DNA of 64,000 bases from Rhodospirillales bacterium (GTDB taxonomy: Bacteria; Pseudomonadota; Alphaproteobacteria; ATCC43930; CGMCC-115725): assembly GCA_028288725.1 (NCBI GenBank), contig JAQGIC010000062.1:237063-301062 (forward strand). Direction: 5' to 3'. The position numbers and the translations under genes are program-made. Below the pieces are notes generated by a model that was not told where the DNA came from, searched no databases, and saw nothing but the letters and a program-made list of their open reading frames with translations. Each line of letters begins with the position of its first letter. Positions within the stretch are counted from its first letter, which is position 1. Below, piece after piece: positions 7,513 to 18,410 of this stretch.

Positions 7513-7854
7513 TCATTCCTTTTTCAGTGCCGCTTCCAACTCGTGGAGATGGGGAGCGAGCGCCGTCTGTGCCAGCCGTTCCATGTCACGATAGCGCGAT
7601 ATGACGTCGGCGCCGAAGGCGGTCACCTGGGCGCCGCCGCCGGCCTTGCCGCCCAGTTTGGTCGCCACGACCGGCGCGCGGAACATGGCGTTGAGGGCGG
7701 CGACCAGCAGCCAGGCCCGGCGATAGGACATGTCCATGGCCCGGCCGGCCGCCGCGATCGAGCCGGTTTCGGCCAAGAGCTCCAACAGTCGGATCTTGCC
7801 GGGACCGAGCGCGTTGTCCGGCCCGAAATCGATGCGCAGCGTCAATCGCGTCAC
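7513..7854 (-). CDS. ModE-like winged-helix DNA-binding protein
   Basis: 113-residue protein equal to the N-terminal DNA-binding domain of ModE: the helix-turn-helix LLELLAETGSIAAAGRAMDMSYRRAWLLVAALN at about 23-55, then a wing with GGKAGGGAQVTAFG. The C-terminal molybdate-binding (TOBE) domains of full ModE are absent, as in many short LysR-annotated ModE relatives. It may sense nothing itself, or work through another partner. The start is GTG, overlapping the upstream stop as GTGA, so translation is probably coupled to the serine hydrolase. Two molybdenum-enzyme loci lie at 40.3 and 56.7 kb, but no molybdate transporter is in the window. Confidence 0.85.
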   Translation of the reverse strand: MTRLTLRIDFGPDNALGPGKIRLLELLAETGSIAAAGRAMDMSYRRAWLLVAALNAMFRAPVVATKLGGKAGGGAQVTAFGADVISRYRDMERLAQTALAPHLHELEAALKKE

Positions 7855-9029
7855 GCGACGATCGCCTGATAGACCAGGTTGCGGTAGAGCCGCCAGTAGT
7901 CGGTGAACTCGTTCGGCTGCTGGATCATCATCACCGCGATCAGCTGTTCTCGTGGATCGACCCAGAATTGGGTCCCGGCCAGGCCGCCCCAGGAAAAATC
8001 GCCGACGCTGCCCGGCATGTCGCTTTCGCCGGCGGCGAGCCGGATCGAGAAGCCCAGGCCGAAGCCGTGGCCGGGACCCAGCAGATAGCGGCCGGTGCTG
8101 TTGTCGCGCCGCCGGTCGCCCAGATGGTCGGCGGTCATGTAGGCGACGGTCTTGGCGCCCAGGATCTGGGCGCCGTCGAGCGCGCCGCCGTTCAGCAGCA
8201 TGGTGCAGAAGCGCAGATAGTCCGACGCGGTGCCGACCATGCCGCCGCCGCCGGACAGCATCAGCGGGGGCTCCGCCACCTTGCGCAACGGCGGGATCTT
8301 GCCGGCGGCATCGGCGACCGGCTCGGCCAGGCGATGGATCTCGGCCGGCGGCACGAAAAAGGCGGTATCGACCATCTGCAGCGGGTGGGTGATCTCGGCC
8401 GCGATGAAATCATCGAGCACCCGGCCGGAGACGATCTCGATCACCCGGCCCAGCACGTCGGTCGAATAGCCGTATTCGAACACCTCGCCCGGCTGGTGCG
8501 CCAGCGGCAGGCGACCCAGCCGGTCGATCTTCTGGGCAAGCGTCTCGCGCGTGGTCGAGATCCCGGCCTCGCGATACAGGCGTTTCGCCGGCGTGGTCTC
8601 GAATAGCTGGTCGTAGATCAGCCCCGAGGTATGGCGCAGCAGATCCTGGATCGTCGCCGGGCGGCGGACCCGCTCGAGCCTGAGTTCGCTCGCGCCCGGC
8701 TCCTGCACCGCGACCTGCTGCCCGGCGAAGCTCGGCAGATATTTCGCGACCGGATCGCCCAGCAGCATCTGCCCGCGCTCGACCAGGATCATGGCGGCGA
8801 CGCTGGTCAGCGGCTTGGTCATCGAATAGATGCGGAAGATCGCATCCTTCGCCATGGCGTCGTCCGCAGCCTTGTCGCGATAGCCCACCGCCTCGAAATA
8901 GGCGGTTTCGCCCCGCCGCCGGATGGCCAGTACCGCGCCGGCGATCCGTCCCGCCGCGATGCCCGCCTCGAACGCGGCGGTGATGCGGTCCAGGCGCTCG
9001 GCCGAAAGGCCCGATTTCGTTGTGGTCAT
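7851..9029 (-). CDS. Serine hydrolase, class C beta-lactamase fold
   Basis: 392-residue protein of the beta-lactamase/family VIII esterase group. The nucleophile motif SMTK is at 69-72 and the second motif Tyr188-Ser-Thr in FEYGYSTDVLG; a Trp-Gly-Gly near residue 350 (SWGGLAGTQFWVDP) takes the place of the KTG box, as in family VIII esterases. No signal peptide is seen, which favours a cytoplasmic esterase over a penicillin-binding or resistance enzyme. It heads a three-gene unit with a ModE-like regulator and msrB. Substrate unknown. Confidence 0.88.
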   Translation of the reverse strand: MTTTKSGLSAERLDRITAAFEAGIAAGRIAGAVLAIRRRGETAYFEAVGYRDKAADDAMAKDAIFRIYSMTKPLTSVAAMILVERGQMLLGDPVAKYLPSFAGQQVAVQEPGASELRLERVRRPATIQDLLRHTSGLIYDQLFETTPAKRLYREAGISTTRETLAQKIDRLGRLPLAHQPGEVFEYGYSTDVLGRVIEIVSGRVLDDFIAAEITHPLQMVDTAFFVPPAEIHRLAEPVADAAGKIPPLRKVAEPPLMLSGGGGMVGTASDYLRFCTMLLNGGALDGAQILGAKTVAYMTADHLGDRRRDNSTGRYLLGPGHGFGLGFSIRLAAGESDMPGSVGDFSWGGLAGTQFWVDPREQLIAVMMIQQPNEFTDYWRLYRNLVYQAIVA

Positions 9030-9052
9030 CCCGCTCCATACCTTCCTCTTCG

Positions 9053-9190
9053 CCCTCTCCCGCTTCGCGGGAGAGGGTGGGCCCCGCGAAGCGGGAAGGT
9101 GAGGGTGATCGGGCGTAGTCCCTGAAGCTCAGGGCGTCGACACGACCTCACCCGCTTCGCTATCGCTCGGCACCCTCTCCCGCAAGCGAT
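9053..9190. repeat. Dispersed hairpin repeat cluster between ligA and the hydrolase
   Basis: CCCTCTCCCGC-TTC-GCGGGAGAGGG (11-bp stem, 9053-9077) is followed by CCCGC-GAA-GCGGG (9083-9095), then by degenerate copies: CACCCGCTTCGC at about 9150 and CCCTCTCCCGC near 9172. This is the look of a REP/BIME-type repeat common in proteobacterial spacers. It may also end transcription from ligA. Confidence 0.6.
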
Positions 9191-9207
9191 AGAGGGTTCC
9201 ATCTGTC

Positions 9208-11454
<2,247 letters not shown>

Positions 11455-12342
11455 ATGATCGAAGATTTTCCCACACGGATCTTGTTGCCGCGCCTTCTGC
11501 TGTATCTGCTGGCCGCCGCCGTCCTGGTCGCGCTGTGCGGCGGCGCGGTGATTGTGCTCAAGGGCCGGCTGTTCGGCCCGGAGCCGCCGCTGGTCGAGGG
11601 ACAGCCGTTTCCGCTCGAAGCCTGGTTCGCCTATGTGGCCGTCGCCCTGGCGGTGCTGCTCGCCTATCTGCTGCAGGCTCGCCTCGTCGAACGCCGGCCC
11701 CGCCGGGAACTGGCGCCCGGTCGGGCCGGCGAGCTGCTGGTCGGCGCGGCCGTGGGCATCGGCCTCACGCTGCTGGTCGTGCTGGTGCTGTGGATCGGCG
11801 GCGCCTACCGGGGCGCCTGGCATGGGCCGGGCGATCTCCTGGCGCCGACCCTGATGGCGATCGGGGCCGGCCTATCGGAAGAATTGCTCATCCGCGGCTT
11901 CGTGCTGGGCCTGATCGAGCGCTGGGCCGGCAGCCTCGTGGCGCTGCTTGTGACGGCGGTCCTGTTCGGCGGGCTGCATTTCGACAATGCCGGGGCCGGC
12001 CTCTGGCCGGTTCTGGCACTGATGCTCGGGCCGGGTGTCGCGCTCGGCGCCGCCACCTTGGCGACCCGGCGGCTATGGCTGCCGATCGGCCTGCATTTCG
12101 GCTGGAATTTCGGCCAGAGCGGCTTGTTCGGCCTGCTCGATTCCGGTACCAGCTTTCCGAGCGTGATCGACGCCTCGGTTGCCGGGCCGACTTGGCTGAC
12201 CGGCGGCGCTTTCGGGCCCGAGGCCTCGCTGCCCGGCCTCGCGGTCTGGCTGCTGCTTAGCCTGTTTTTCCTCACCCGGGCGCGCCGGCGGGGCCGGCTC
12301 GTCCCCTTTCACCCCTCAACCGATCTGGTGCCTTCATGCTGA
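11455..12342 (+). CDS. CPBP-family intramembrane metalloprotease
   Basis: 295-residue integral membrane protein with about eight hydrophobic segments. It carries the CPBP (CAAX protease and bacteriocin-processing) motifs: EELLIRG with Glu142, Glu143 and Arg147; FGGLHF with His175; and HFGWNF with His214 and Asn218. These residues form the metal site in type II CAAX proteases. Bacterial members process peptides or act in signalling, but no substrate can be named. Its end overlaps the next gene by 7 bases. The pair lies on the plus strand between recN and ligA. Confidence 0.88.
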   Translation: MIEDFPTRILLPRLLLYLLAAAVLVALCGGAVIVLKGRLFGPEPPLVEGQPFPLEAWFAYVAVALAVLLAYLLQARLVERRPRRELAPGRAGELLVGAAVGIGLTLLVVLVLWIGGAYRGAWHGPGDLLAPTLMAIGAGLSEELLIRGFVLGLIERWAGSLVALLVTAVLFGGLHFDNAGAGLWPVLALMLGPGVALGAATLATRRLWLPIGLHFGWNFGQSGLFGLLDSGTSFPSVIDASVAGPTWLTGGAFGPEASLPGLAVWLLLSLFFLTRARRRGRLVPFHPSTDLVPSC

Positions 12343-12770
12343 CACTCGCCATTGCCAACCGTCTGATCGAAGCCGCGCTCGCCGAGGGCCACAAGCGCAA
12401 CCTGCAGCCGCTGACCGTCGCGGTGCTCGATGCCGGCGGTCATGTGATTGCCCTGCAGCGCGAGGATGGCGCCAGCCTGCTGCGGCCGCAGATCGCGACC
12501 GCCAAGGCCTGGGGCACGCTGGGCTTCGGCTTCGGCGGGCGCGAACTCGCGCGCCGCGCGACGGCCAATCCCACGTTCTTCAACATGCTGATCGAACTAT
12601 CCGACGGCAAGATGGCGCCGGTGCAGGGCGGGGTGATCATCCGCGACGCGGCCGGCGCCGTGCTGGGCGCCGTCGGCATCACCGGCGATCTCTCGACCCA
12701 GGACGAGGCCTGCGCGCTGGCTGGAGTCGCGGCGGTCGGTCTCATCGCCGATGCAGGTGCCGAGGCCTGA
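12336..12770 (+). CDS. GlcG/HbpS-family (DUF336) protein
   Basis: 144-residue cytoplasmic protein of the GlcG/HbpS heme-degrading-like family. The family core is visible: LTVAVLDAGGHVIALQREDGA, then ATAKAWGTLGFG and GGVIIRDAAGAVLGAVGITGD with the glycine-rich end SGD-like turn. Members are linked to glycolate or diol metabolism and to heme binding, but the biochemical role is mostly unproven. Its start lies inside the CPBP gene (7-base overlap), so translation is probably coupled. It converges with recN. Confidence 0.88.
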   Translation: MLTLAIANRLIEAALAEGHKRNLQPLTVAVLDAGGHVIALQREDGASLLRPQIATAKAWGTLGFGFGGRELARRATANPTFFNMLIELSDGKMAPVQGGVIIRDAAGAVLGAVGITGDLSTQDEACALAGVAAVGLIADAGAEA

Positions 12771-12821
12771 GCGTCGTTCGGATGATTCCATTCGAACGGA
12801 CATGATCGCATCCGGCTCTAG

Positions 12822-14489
12822 CTAAACCGCGCCCGCCGCCAGCAGGCTGGTCGCGGCGGCGCGTGCCTCCGCGGTCACGCTGGCGCCGGACAGCATGCGG
12901 GCGATCTCTTCGCGCCGCTCGTCCTCGTCCAGGCTTTCGACCCGGGTCACGGTCGTGTCCCTGGCCTGGGTCTTCGCCACGCGCCAATGGTGGCGGCCGC
13001 GCGCCGCCACCTGCGGGCTGTGGGTGACGACCAGCACCTGCAGCTCCTGGCCCAGGAGGGCCAGACGCTCGCCGACCGCGGCGGCGACGGCGCCGCCGAT
13101 CCCGCTGTCGACCTCGTCGAACACGATGGTCGGCACGCTGGAGACGCGCGCCAGCACCACCTTGAGCGCCAGGAGGAAACGCGACAGCTCGCCGCCCGAC
13201 GCGATCTTGCTCATGGGGCCGGGAGCGGCACCCGGATTGGTCGCGACCTCGAACGTCACGCGCTCCGCCCCGTCCGGTCCCCAGTCCGCTGCGTCGAGTG
13301 TCACCAATGTGGTCGAGAACCGGGCGCGATCGAGCTTCAATGGCGCGAGCTCGGCCTGGACGGCCTTGTCCAACCGGTCGGCGGCGGTCCGACGCAGCCG
13401 GGTCAGGCGTTCGGCCGCGGCGCAATAGCGCGCGCGGGTTTCGCTCTCGAGCTTGGCCAGCTGCTTCAGCCCGGCCTCGCCGTCTTCGAGCGTGCCCAGG
13501 CGGGCCGCGACCTCGTCGCGCAGCGCCGCCAGCGCATCGACCGTGACGCCGTGCTTGCGGGCAAGCGCCCGCAGATTGAACAGCCGCTCCTCGACGCTCT
13601 CCAGATCGCCCTCGCGCTCATGGTCGCCGATCGCCTGATCGAGGGCGGCGCGCGCTTCCTCGGTCTCGACCAGCGCGCGTTCCAGCGCCGCGATCGCCGG
13701 ATCGAGCAGCCCGCCGGCCTTGTCGCGGACCTTTTCCAGCGCGCGGGCGGCCATGTTCAGCGCGTGCTCGGCACCGCGGTCGCCGCCCAGTTCCCGGGCC
13801 GCCGCCGCCATGGCCTCGGCGACCTGGGCGCCATGCATCATGCGGGCGCGCTGCTCGGCCAGCTGGCTCTCCTCGCCCGGCTTCGGCTTCAGCGCATCGA
13901 GCTCGCCCAAGGTATGGCGCAGGAATTCCTCGTCGGCCGCGGCCTTGGCGCGGGCGGCCTCGGCAGCCTCGCGCGCCGTGCGCGCATCGCGCCAGGCGAC
14001 CCAAGTGGCGTGCACGGCCTCGGTACTGTCGGGGGCCGCTGCGAAGGCGTCGAGCAGGGCGCGATGGTTGGACGGGTCCATCAGACCGCGTTGCTCGAAC
14101 TGGCCCTGGATCTCGACCAGCGTGTCGCCCAGTTGTTTCAAGAGGCCGACGCCGACCGGCTGATCATTGACGAAGCCGCGCGAGCGGCCGTCGGTGCTCA
14201 GCACCCGGCGCAGCACCAGCGTGTCTTCGGCCTCGAGGCCCTGGTCGGCCAGGATGGCGCGGGCGGCATGGTCGGGGCCGATGTCGAACTCGGCGGCGAC
14301 GATCGCCTGGGCGGCGCCGCGCCGGACCAGGCCGCTTTCCGCGCGCGCGCCCAGCGCCAGACCCAGCGCGTCGAGCAGGATCGACTTGCCGGCACCGGTC
14401 TCGCCGGTCAGCACCGAAAGATGGGAAGGGAAGGCCAGATCCAGTCGATCGATCAGAACGACATCGCGGATCGTCAGGCTCAAAAGCAT
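12822..14489 (-). CDS. recN: DNA repair protein RecN
   Basis: SMC-like ATPase in double-strand break repair. 555 residues. Walker A GETGAGKS is at 29-36, long coiled-coil arms with the usual Ala/Glu/Arg-rich sequence run from about 160 to 380, and the C-terminal half holds the signature SGGELSRFLLALK, Walker B TIVFDEVDSGIGG and VVTHSPQVAARG. The ATG at 14489 gives the normal N-terminus LLSLTIRDVVLIDRLDL. It lies 58 bases downstream of bamD. Confidence 0.96.
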   Translation of the reverse strand: MLLSLTIRDVVLIDRLDLAFPSHLSVLTGETGAGKSILLDALGLALGARAESGLVRRGAAQAIVAAEFDIGPDHAARAILADQGLEAEDTLVLRRVLSTDGRSRGFVNDQPVGVGLLKQLGDTLVEIQGQFEQRGLMDPSNHRALLDAFAAAPDSTEAVHATWVAWRDARTAREAAEAARAKAAADEEFLRHTLGELDALKPKPGEESQLAEQRARMMHGAQVAEAMAAAARELGGDRGAEHALNMAARALEKVRDKAGGLLDPAIAALERALVETEEARAALDQAIGDHEREGDLESVEERLFNLRALARKHGVTVDALAALRDEVAARLGTLEDGEAGLKQLAKLESETRARYCAAAERLTRLRRTAADRLDKAVQAELAPLKLDRARFSTTLVTLDAADWGPDGAERVTFEVATNPGAAPGPMSKIASGGELSRFLLALKVVLARVSSVPTIVFDEVDSGIGGAVAAAVGERLALLGQELQVLVVTHSPQVAARGRHHWRVAKTQARDTTVTRVESLDEDERREEIARMLSGASVTAEARAAATSLLAAGAV

Positions 14490-14547
14490 GGCGTCGTCCC
14501 GCCGCGCATAAGATTGACGGCGCGCCCGGCCGAGCGCGCCAGCCTCA

Positions 14548-15369
14548 TCAGAAGATCGAGCTGAAGGTCCGGCTGAACCAGCCGGGCTTGCTGTCTTCGG
14601 CGACGATGCGCCGACCGCCGACCAGTTCATAAGTGTCCTGGTACCACGGGTTGTCCGGGTAATTATAGCCCAGCACCGCGGCGGTCTGCTTGGCTTCCTC
14701 ATTCAGGCCGACGGCGGTGTAGCATTCGGCCAGCCGGGCGAGCGCCTCGGGCACATGGCTGGTCGTCTGGTAGTCGCCGATCACCTTGCGGAAGCGATTG
14801 ATGGCGGAGACATATTGCGACTGCCGCTCGTAATAGCGCCCGATCTCCATCTCCTTGCCGGCCAGATGGTCGCGGGTCAGATCCATCTTGAGCCGCGCGT
14901 CGCGGGCATAGCGCGAGTCGGGGAAGCGGGTGATGACATCGTCGAGCGCCTTCAGCGCCAGCTCGGTATCGTGCTGGTCGCGCTGCACGTCGACGATCTG
15001 TTCGTAATACGAAATCGCCTTGATGTAATAGGCGTAGGAGACGTCGCGATGGCCCGGATGCAGCTGGATGAAGCGATCCGCGGCGGTGATGGCGGCGTCG
15101 TACTTGTCGCCCTGATACTGGACATAGGCCTGCATCAGCTGAGCCTTGGTCGCCCAGACCGAATAGGGGTGCTGGCGTTCGACCTCGTCGAACAGCTTGC
15201 CGGCTGCGGCCCAATGCTCGTCGGCCATCTGGTCGACGGCGGCGTTGTACAGGACCTCGACCGGCTGGTCTTTATAGGTTTCCTTTTCCGTATCGGAGCA
15301 TCCGGCGAGCGCCAGCCCACAGATCAGAACAAGGGCGGCCAGAACGCGGCCGGTCCGAAGTCTCAGCAT
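14548..15369 (-). CDS. bamD: Outer membrane assembly lipoprotein BamD
   Basis: TPR lipoprotein of the BAM complex, which inserts beta-barrel proteins into the outer membrane. 273 residues. It has a signal peptide with lipobox LALAGC (lipidated Cys24) and five TPR-like repeats (for example YNAAVDQMADEHWAAAGKLFDEVERQHP). It ends in a short Phe/Ser-rich tail (GWFSRTFSSIF). The ATG at 15369 is chosen because it places the signal peptide at the N-terminus; AAGGACC lies upstream. Order lpxC-bamD-recN is conserved. Confidence 0.94.
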   Translation of the reverse strand: MLRLRTGRVLAALVLICGLALAGCSDTEKETYKDQPVEVLYNAAVDQMADEHWAAAGKLFDEVERQHPYSVWATKAQLMQAYVQYQGDKYDAAITAADRFIQLHPGHRDVSYAYYIKAISYYEQIVDVQRDQHDTELALKALDDVITRFPDSRYARDARLKMDLTRDHLAGKEMEIGRYYERQSQYVSAINRFRKVIGDYQTTSHVPEALARLAECYTAVGLNEEAKQTAAVLGYNYPDNPWYQDTYELVGGRRIVAEDSKPGWFSRTFSSIF

Positions 15370-15498
15370 CCCGCTACTTGGTCCTTCAGTGATGCCGGGC
15401 GGGCAGAAGATCCGCCGGCAGAGCCGGCTCACGCGCGCCGGCAGAGCGGGTCTCTTAGCACAGTCATACGGCTTCGGCGAGGGGGCGGAGAGAACCGA

Positions 15499-16425
15499 TC
15501 AGGCCGATGCGCGCGCGGGCTCCTGCCAGGCGTCGAGCGCCTCGGCCTCGGCCAGCGTGACGTAGCACCAGGCGCTGTCGTCGCGGAACAGGGCCTCGAG
15601 CGCACGGCGGTTGAGGGCGTGGCTGGAGCGGACGCCGGCGAAGCGGCCCAGGATCGGGCTGCCGGCCAGGTAGAGATCGCCGATCGCGTCCAATGCCTTG
15701 TGGCGCACGAATTCATCCGGATAGCGCAGGCCGCCCTCGTTCATCACCTTGTCGCCATCGATCACGATGACGTTGTCGAGCGAGCCGCCGAGCGCCCGGC
15801 CGGCGGCGCGCAACTGATCGACCTCGGCCAGGAAGCCGAAGGTGCGGGCGCGGCTGATCTCGGTCTTGAAGCTGCCCGGCTCGACCGCGACGGTCGTCGT
15901 CTGGCGGGCGATCGCCTTGCTGGCGAAATCGATGGTGAAATCGACCGAGAAACCGTCCCCCGGCTCGAGCGCCGCCGAGGCCTGACCCTGTTCGACATGG
16001 ATCGACTTCAGCACCTTCACGAAGCGGCGCGGCGCCAGCTGCTCGATCGTGCCGGCGCATTCGATCAGGAACACGAACGGTGCCGCCGAGCCGTCCATGA
16101 TCGGCACTTCCGGCCCGATGATGTCGATGATGACGTTGTCGACCGAACAGCCGGCCAGCGCCGACATCAGATGCTCGATCGTCATGATGGTCGTGCCGTT
16201 GCCGTCGGTCAGCACCGTGCAGAGCGCCGACTCGACCGAATTCTGCCAATCGGCCTGGATTTCAACCGGAGCGCCCTCGACGTCCAGGCGACGGAACACG
16301 ACCCCCGTGTTGGCCGGCGCCGGACGCAGAGTCATCGCTGCCTTGATGCCGCTGTGGAGACCGATCCCGGTACAATGGATTGGTGCCTTCAGCGTCTTCT
16401 GCAGGACGGCGCCCTTGTGGAACAT
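15499..16425 (-). CDS. lpxC: UDP-3-O-acyl-N-acetylglucosamine deacetylase LpxC
   Basis: Zinc enzyme for the first committed step of lipid A synthesis. 308 residues. Zinc ligands His85 (TIEHLMSAL), His242 and Asp246 (RHKALDAIGDL), and catalytic base His269 (SHALN) are all present. Typical N-terminus KTLKAPIHCTGIGLHSG. It lies directly downstream of ftsZ but behind a good terminator, so it needs its own promoter in the 266-base spacer. Regulation by FtsH proteolysis, known in E. coli, cannot be judged from sequence. Confidence 0.97.
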   Translation of the reverse strand: MFHKGAVLQKTLKAPIHCTGIGLHSGIKAAMTLRPAPANTGVVFRRLDVEGAPVEIQADWQNSVESALCTVLTDGNGTTIMTIEHLMSALAGCSVDNVIIDIIGPEVPIMDGSAAPFVFLIECAGTIEQLAPRRFVKVLKSIHVEQGQASAALEPGDGFSVDFTIDFASKAIARQTTTVAVEPGSFKTEISRARTFGFLAEVDQLRAAGRALGGSLDNVIVIDGDKVMNEGGLRYPDEFVRHKALDAIGDLYLAGSPILGRFAGVRSSHALNRRALEALFRDDSAWCYVTLAEAEALDAWQEPARASA

Positions 16426-16637
16426 CTTCTAAAACCCGAAAACTGTGTCGCGAAGGTGAATAGCCCTTCATCGGTGCTTAATGAATAGCGGGGTCGGCCG
16501 TCCGCGACAAATCACTCTTGATGAACGAATGTTGCAGCGCGGGTGGGAAAAATATCTATCAAAAACAATCTATTGCGGAGCGTTGCTGCGGGGCCGCGGG
16601 AACGTTCGTAATATAAGCCCGCTGAGGCCGAAAAGGG

Positions 16638-16666
16638 AAGGCGCCGCCGGAGACCGGCGACGCCTT
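16638..16666 (-). terminator. Terminator of ftsZ and the cell-wall cluster
   Basis: On the minus strand AAGGCGTCGCCGG and CCGGCGGCGCCTT form a 13-bp stem (one G-T pair) with a 3-base loop, followed by CCCTTTT. It lies 26 bases past the ftsZ stop. Confidence 0.8.
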
Positions 16667-16691
16667 GTTCATGACCGACTGGAGGCGAGGG

Positions 16692-18242
16692 TCAGTTGGC
16701 CTGGCGACGCAGGAAGGCGGGGATGTCGAGATAGTCTTCCTCGCTGCTCTGCGGCGCACGCTCGGCCGGATCGACCCCGCTCAGGCGGGGCTGGGCGGGC
16801 GCCGACGGCCGCGGGGCCGCGGGTGCGGGCCGCGCCGGTTCGGCATGGCCACCCCGGCCGATGATGCGCTGGAACAGGCTCGGGCCGCCGTGACGCGGCC
16901 GGGCGCCCATCTGCGGCTGGGTGGCGCGGAGCGCGCCCAGCGGCTGATCGGCGTCGCTGCGGGTCACCACCGGCTGCATCGGGCGCGGCGGCAGGAAGGA
17001 ATCGCCGGCCACCTCGCCCGCCGGACGCGGGTCGACCGGGGCCGCCGCGGCGCGGTACTGCGGGGCCTGGATCGGCAATTCGCCCGTGGTATGGACGGCG
17101 GTCGCGGCCTTGCGTGTCAGGCTGGCGATCGACGCCGGCTCGTCGGCGCGGGCGGCCGCGATTTCGGGCGCGTCGGACGCGACCGGCGTCGCCGCGATGG
17201 TCTTCAGCCGTTCGGCTTGCTGCTGGGCCGCGAGCGCCTGGGCGGCGGCGGCGGCGCGCGCCGCGTTCGACACTTCGGCGTCGATGCCGGTCGCCACGAC
17301 CGAGATGCGCATCTTGCCCTCGAGCTTCTCGTCGAAGGTCGAGCCGAAGATGATGTTCGCTTCCGGATCGACTTCCTCGCGGATGCGGTTCGCGGCCTCG
17401 TCGACCTCGAACAGGGTCATGTCCGAGCCGCCGGTGATGTTGATCAGCACGCCGCGCGCGCCGCGCATCGACACGTCGTCCAGGAGCGGGTTCGAGATCG
17501 CGGCCTCGGCGGCGTCGATCGCGCGCTTCTCGCCGGACGCCTCGCCCGTGCCCATCATCGCCTTGCCCATCTCGCTCATGACCGCGCGGATATCGGCGAA
17601 ATCGAGGTTGATCAGGCCGGGCATGACCATGAGGTCGGTGACGCCGCGCACGCCGGCATAAAGCACGTCGTCGGCCATCTTGAAGGCCTCGGCGAAGGTC
17701 GTGCGCTCGTTCGCGACCCGGAACAGGTTCTGGTTCGGAATGATCAGCAGCGTATCGACGAACTTGGTCAGTTCCTCGATGCCGGCTTCGGCCAGCCGCA
17801 TGCGGTTGGTGCCTTCGAACTGGAACGGCTTGGTCACGACGCCGACGGTCAGGATGCCGTTCTCGCGCGCCATCTTGGCGATGACCGGCGCCGCACCGGT
17901 GCCGGTGCCGCCGCCCATGCCCGCGGTGATGAACACCATGTTCGAGCCGTTCAGGTGCGTCAGGATCTCTTCCGCGGCTTCCTCGGCGGCCTGGCGACCG
18001 ACGTCCGGCCGGGCGCCGGCGCCCAGGCCGCGCGTCACCGATTGGCCCAATTGGATCTTGCGATCGGCCAGGGAATGCTGCAGCGCCTGCGCGTCGGTGT
18101 TGCAGGCGATGAACTCACAGCCGACCAGATTGGCCCGGACCATGTTGTTGACGGCATTGCCGCCGGCGCCACCGACGCCGACCACCGTAATGCGGGGTGT
18201 CAAGTCGCTGAATTCCTTGGGAATGCTGAGGTTGATGGTCAT
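16692..18242 (-). CDS. ftsZ: Cell division protein FtsZ
   Basis: Tubulin-like GTPase that forms the division ring. 516 residues, long because of an extended Pro/Ala-rich linker (about 320-495), common in alphaproteobacteria. The GTP-binding signature GGGTGTG is at 110-116 and the T7 loop NLDFADIR at about 210. The conserved C-terminal peptide [12 protein letters not shown], which binds FtsA and other partners, is intact near the end. Last gene of the cluster, 168 bases after ftsA; that gap may hold an extra promoter. Confidence 0.98.
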   Translation of the reverse strand: MTINLSIPKEFSDLTPRITVVGVGGAGGNAVNNMVRANLVGCEFIACNTDAQALQHSLADRKIQLGQSVTRGLGAGARPDVGRQAAEEAAEEILTHLNGSNMVFITAGMGGGTGTGAAPVIAKMARENGILTVGVVTKPFQFEGTNRMRLAEAGIEELTKFVDTLLIIPNQNLFRVANERTTFAEAFKMADDVLYAGVRGVTDLMVMPGLINLDFADIRAVMSEMGKAMMGTGEASGEKRAIDAAEAAISNPLLDDVSMRGARGVLINITGGSDMTLFEVDEAANRIREEVDPEANIIFGSTFDEKLEGKMRISVVATGIDAEVSNAARAAAAAQALAAQQQAERLKTIAATPVASDAPEIAAARADEPASIASLTRKAATAVHTTGELPIQAPQYRAAAAPVDPRPAGEVAGDSFLPPRPMQPVVTRSDADQPLGALRATQPQMGARPRHGGPSLFQRIIGRGGHAEPARPAPAAPRPSAPAQPRLSGVDPAERAPQSSEEDYLDIPAFLRRQAN

Positions 18243-18410
18243 CGGATCCTCCGGGTCAGGGCACAGCCGTCGGGCAGTCGGTTACGGGAGATGAGGTACA
18301 AGAGCGAATCGAACGGAAGTCTCATCTGACTGGCCCCTCGCCAGGTGCTGCGATTCTGCGCGAATCGGCCAGCCAGATCAATAGGCGGTAGTTAAAAGCA
18401 CATCCAACCA
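18243..18410. other. ftsA-ftsZ spacer
   Basis: 168 bases, the only sizeable gap in the whole mraZ-ftsZ run. Elsewhere ftsZ often has its own promoters here. GGAGGATCCGATG precedes ftsZ as ribosome site. I see no hairpin with a T tract, so read-through from ftsA is possible. Confidence 0.4.

Noticed and set aside
7513..7854. Calling the HTH protein a full molybdate sensor ModE
   Set aside because: At 113 residues it has only the DNA-binding domain; the molybdate-binding part is missing.
12987..14564. Long plus-strand frame antisense to recN
   Set aside because: Low-complexity Gly/Gln/Arg/Leu composition with no recognisable motif; recN on the other strand is complete with all ATPase motifs.
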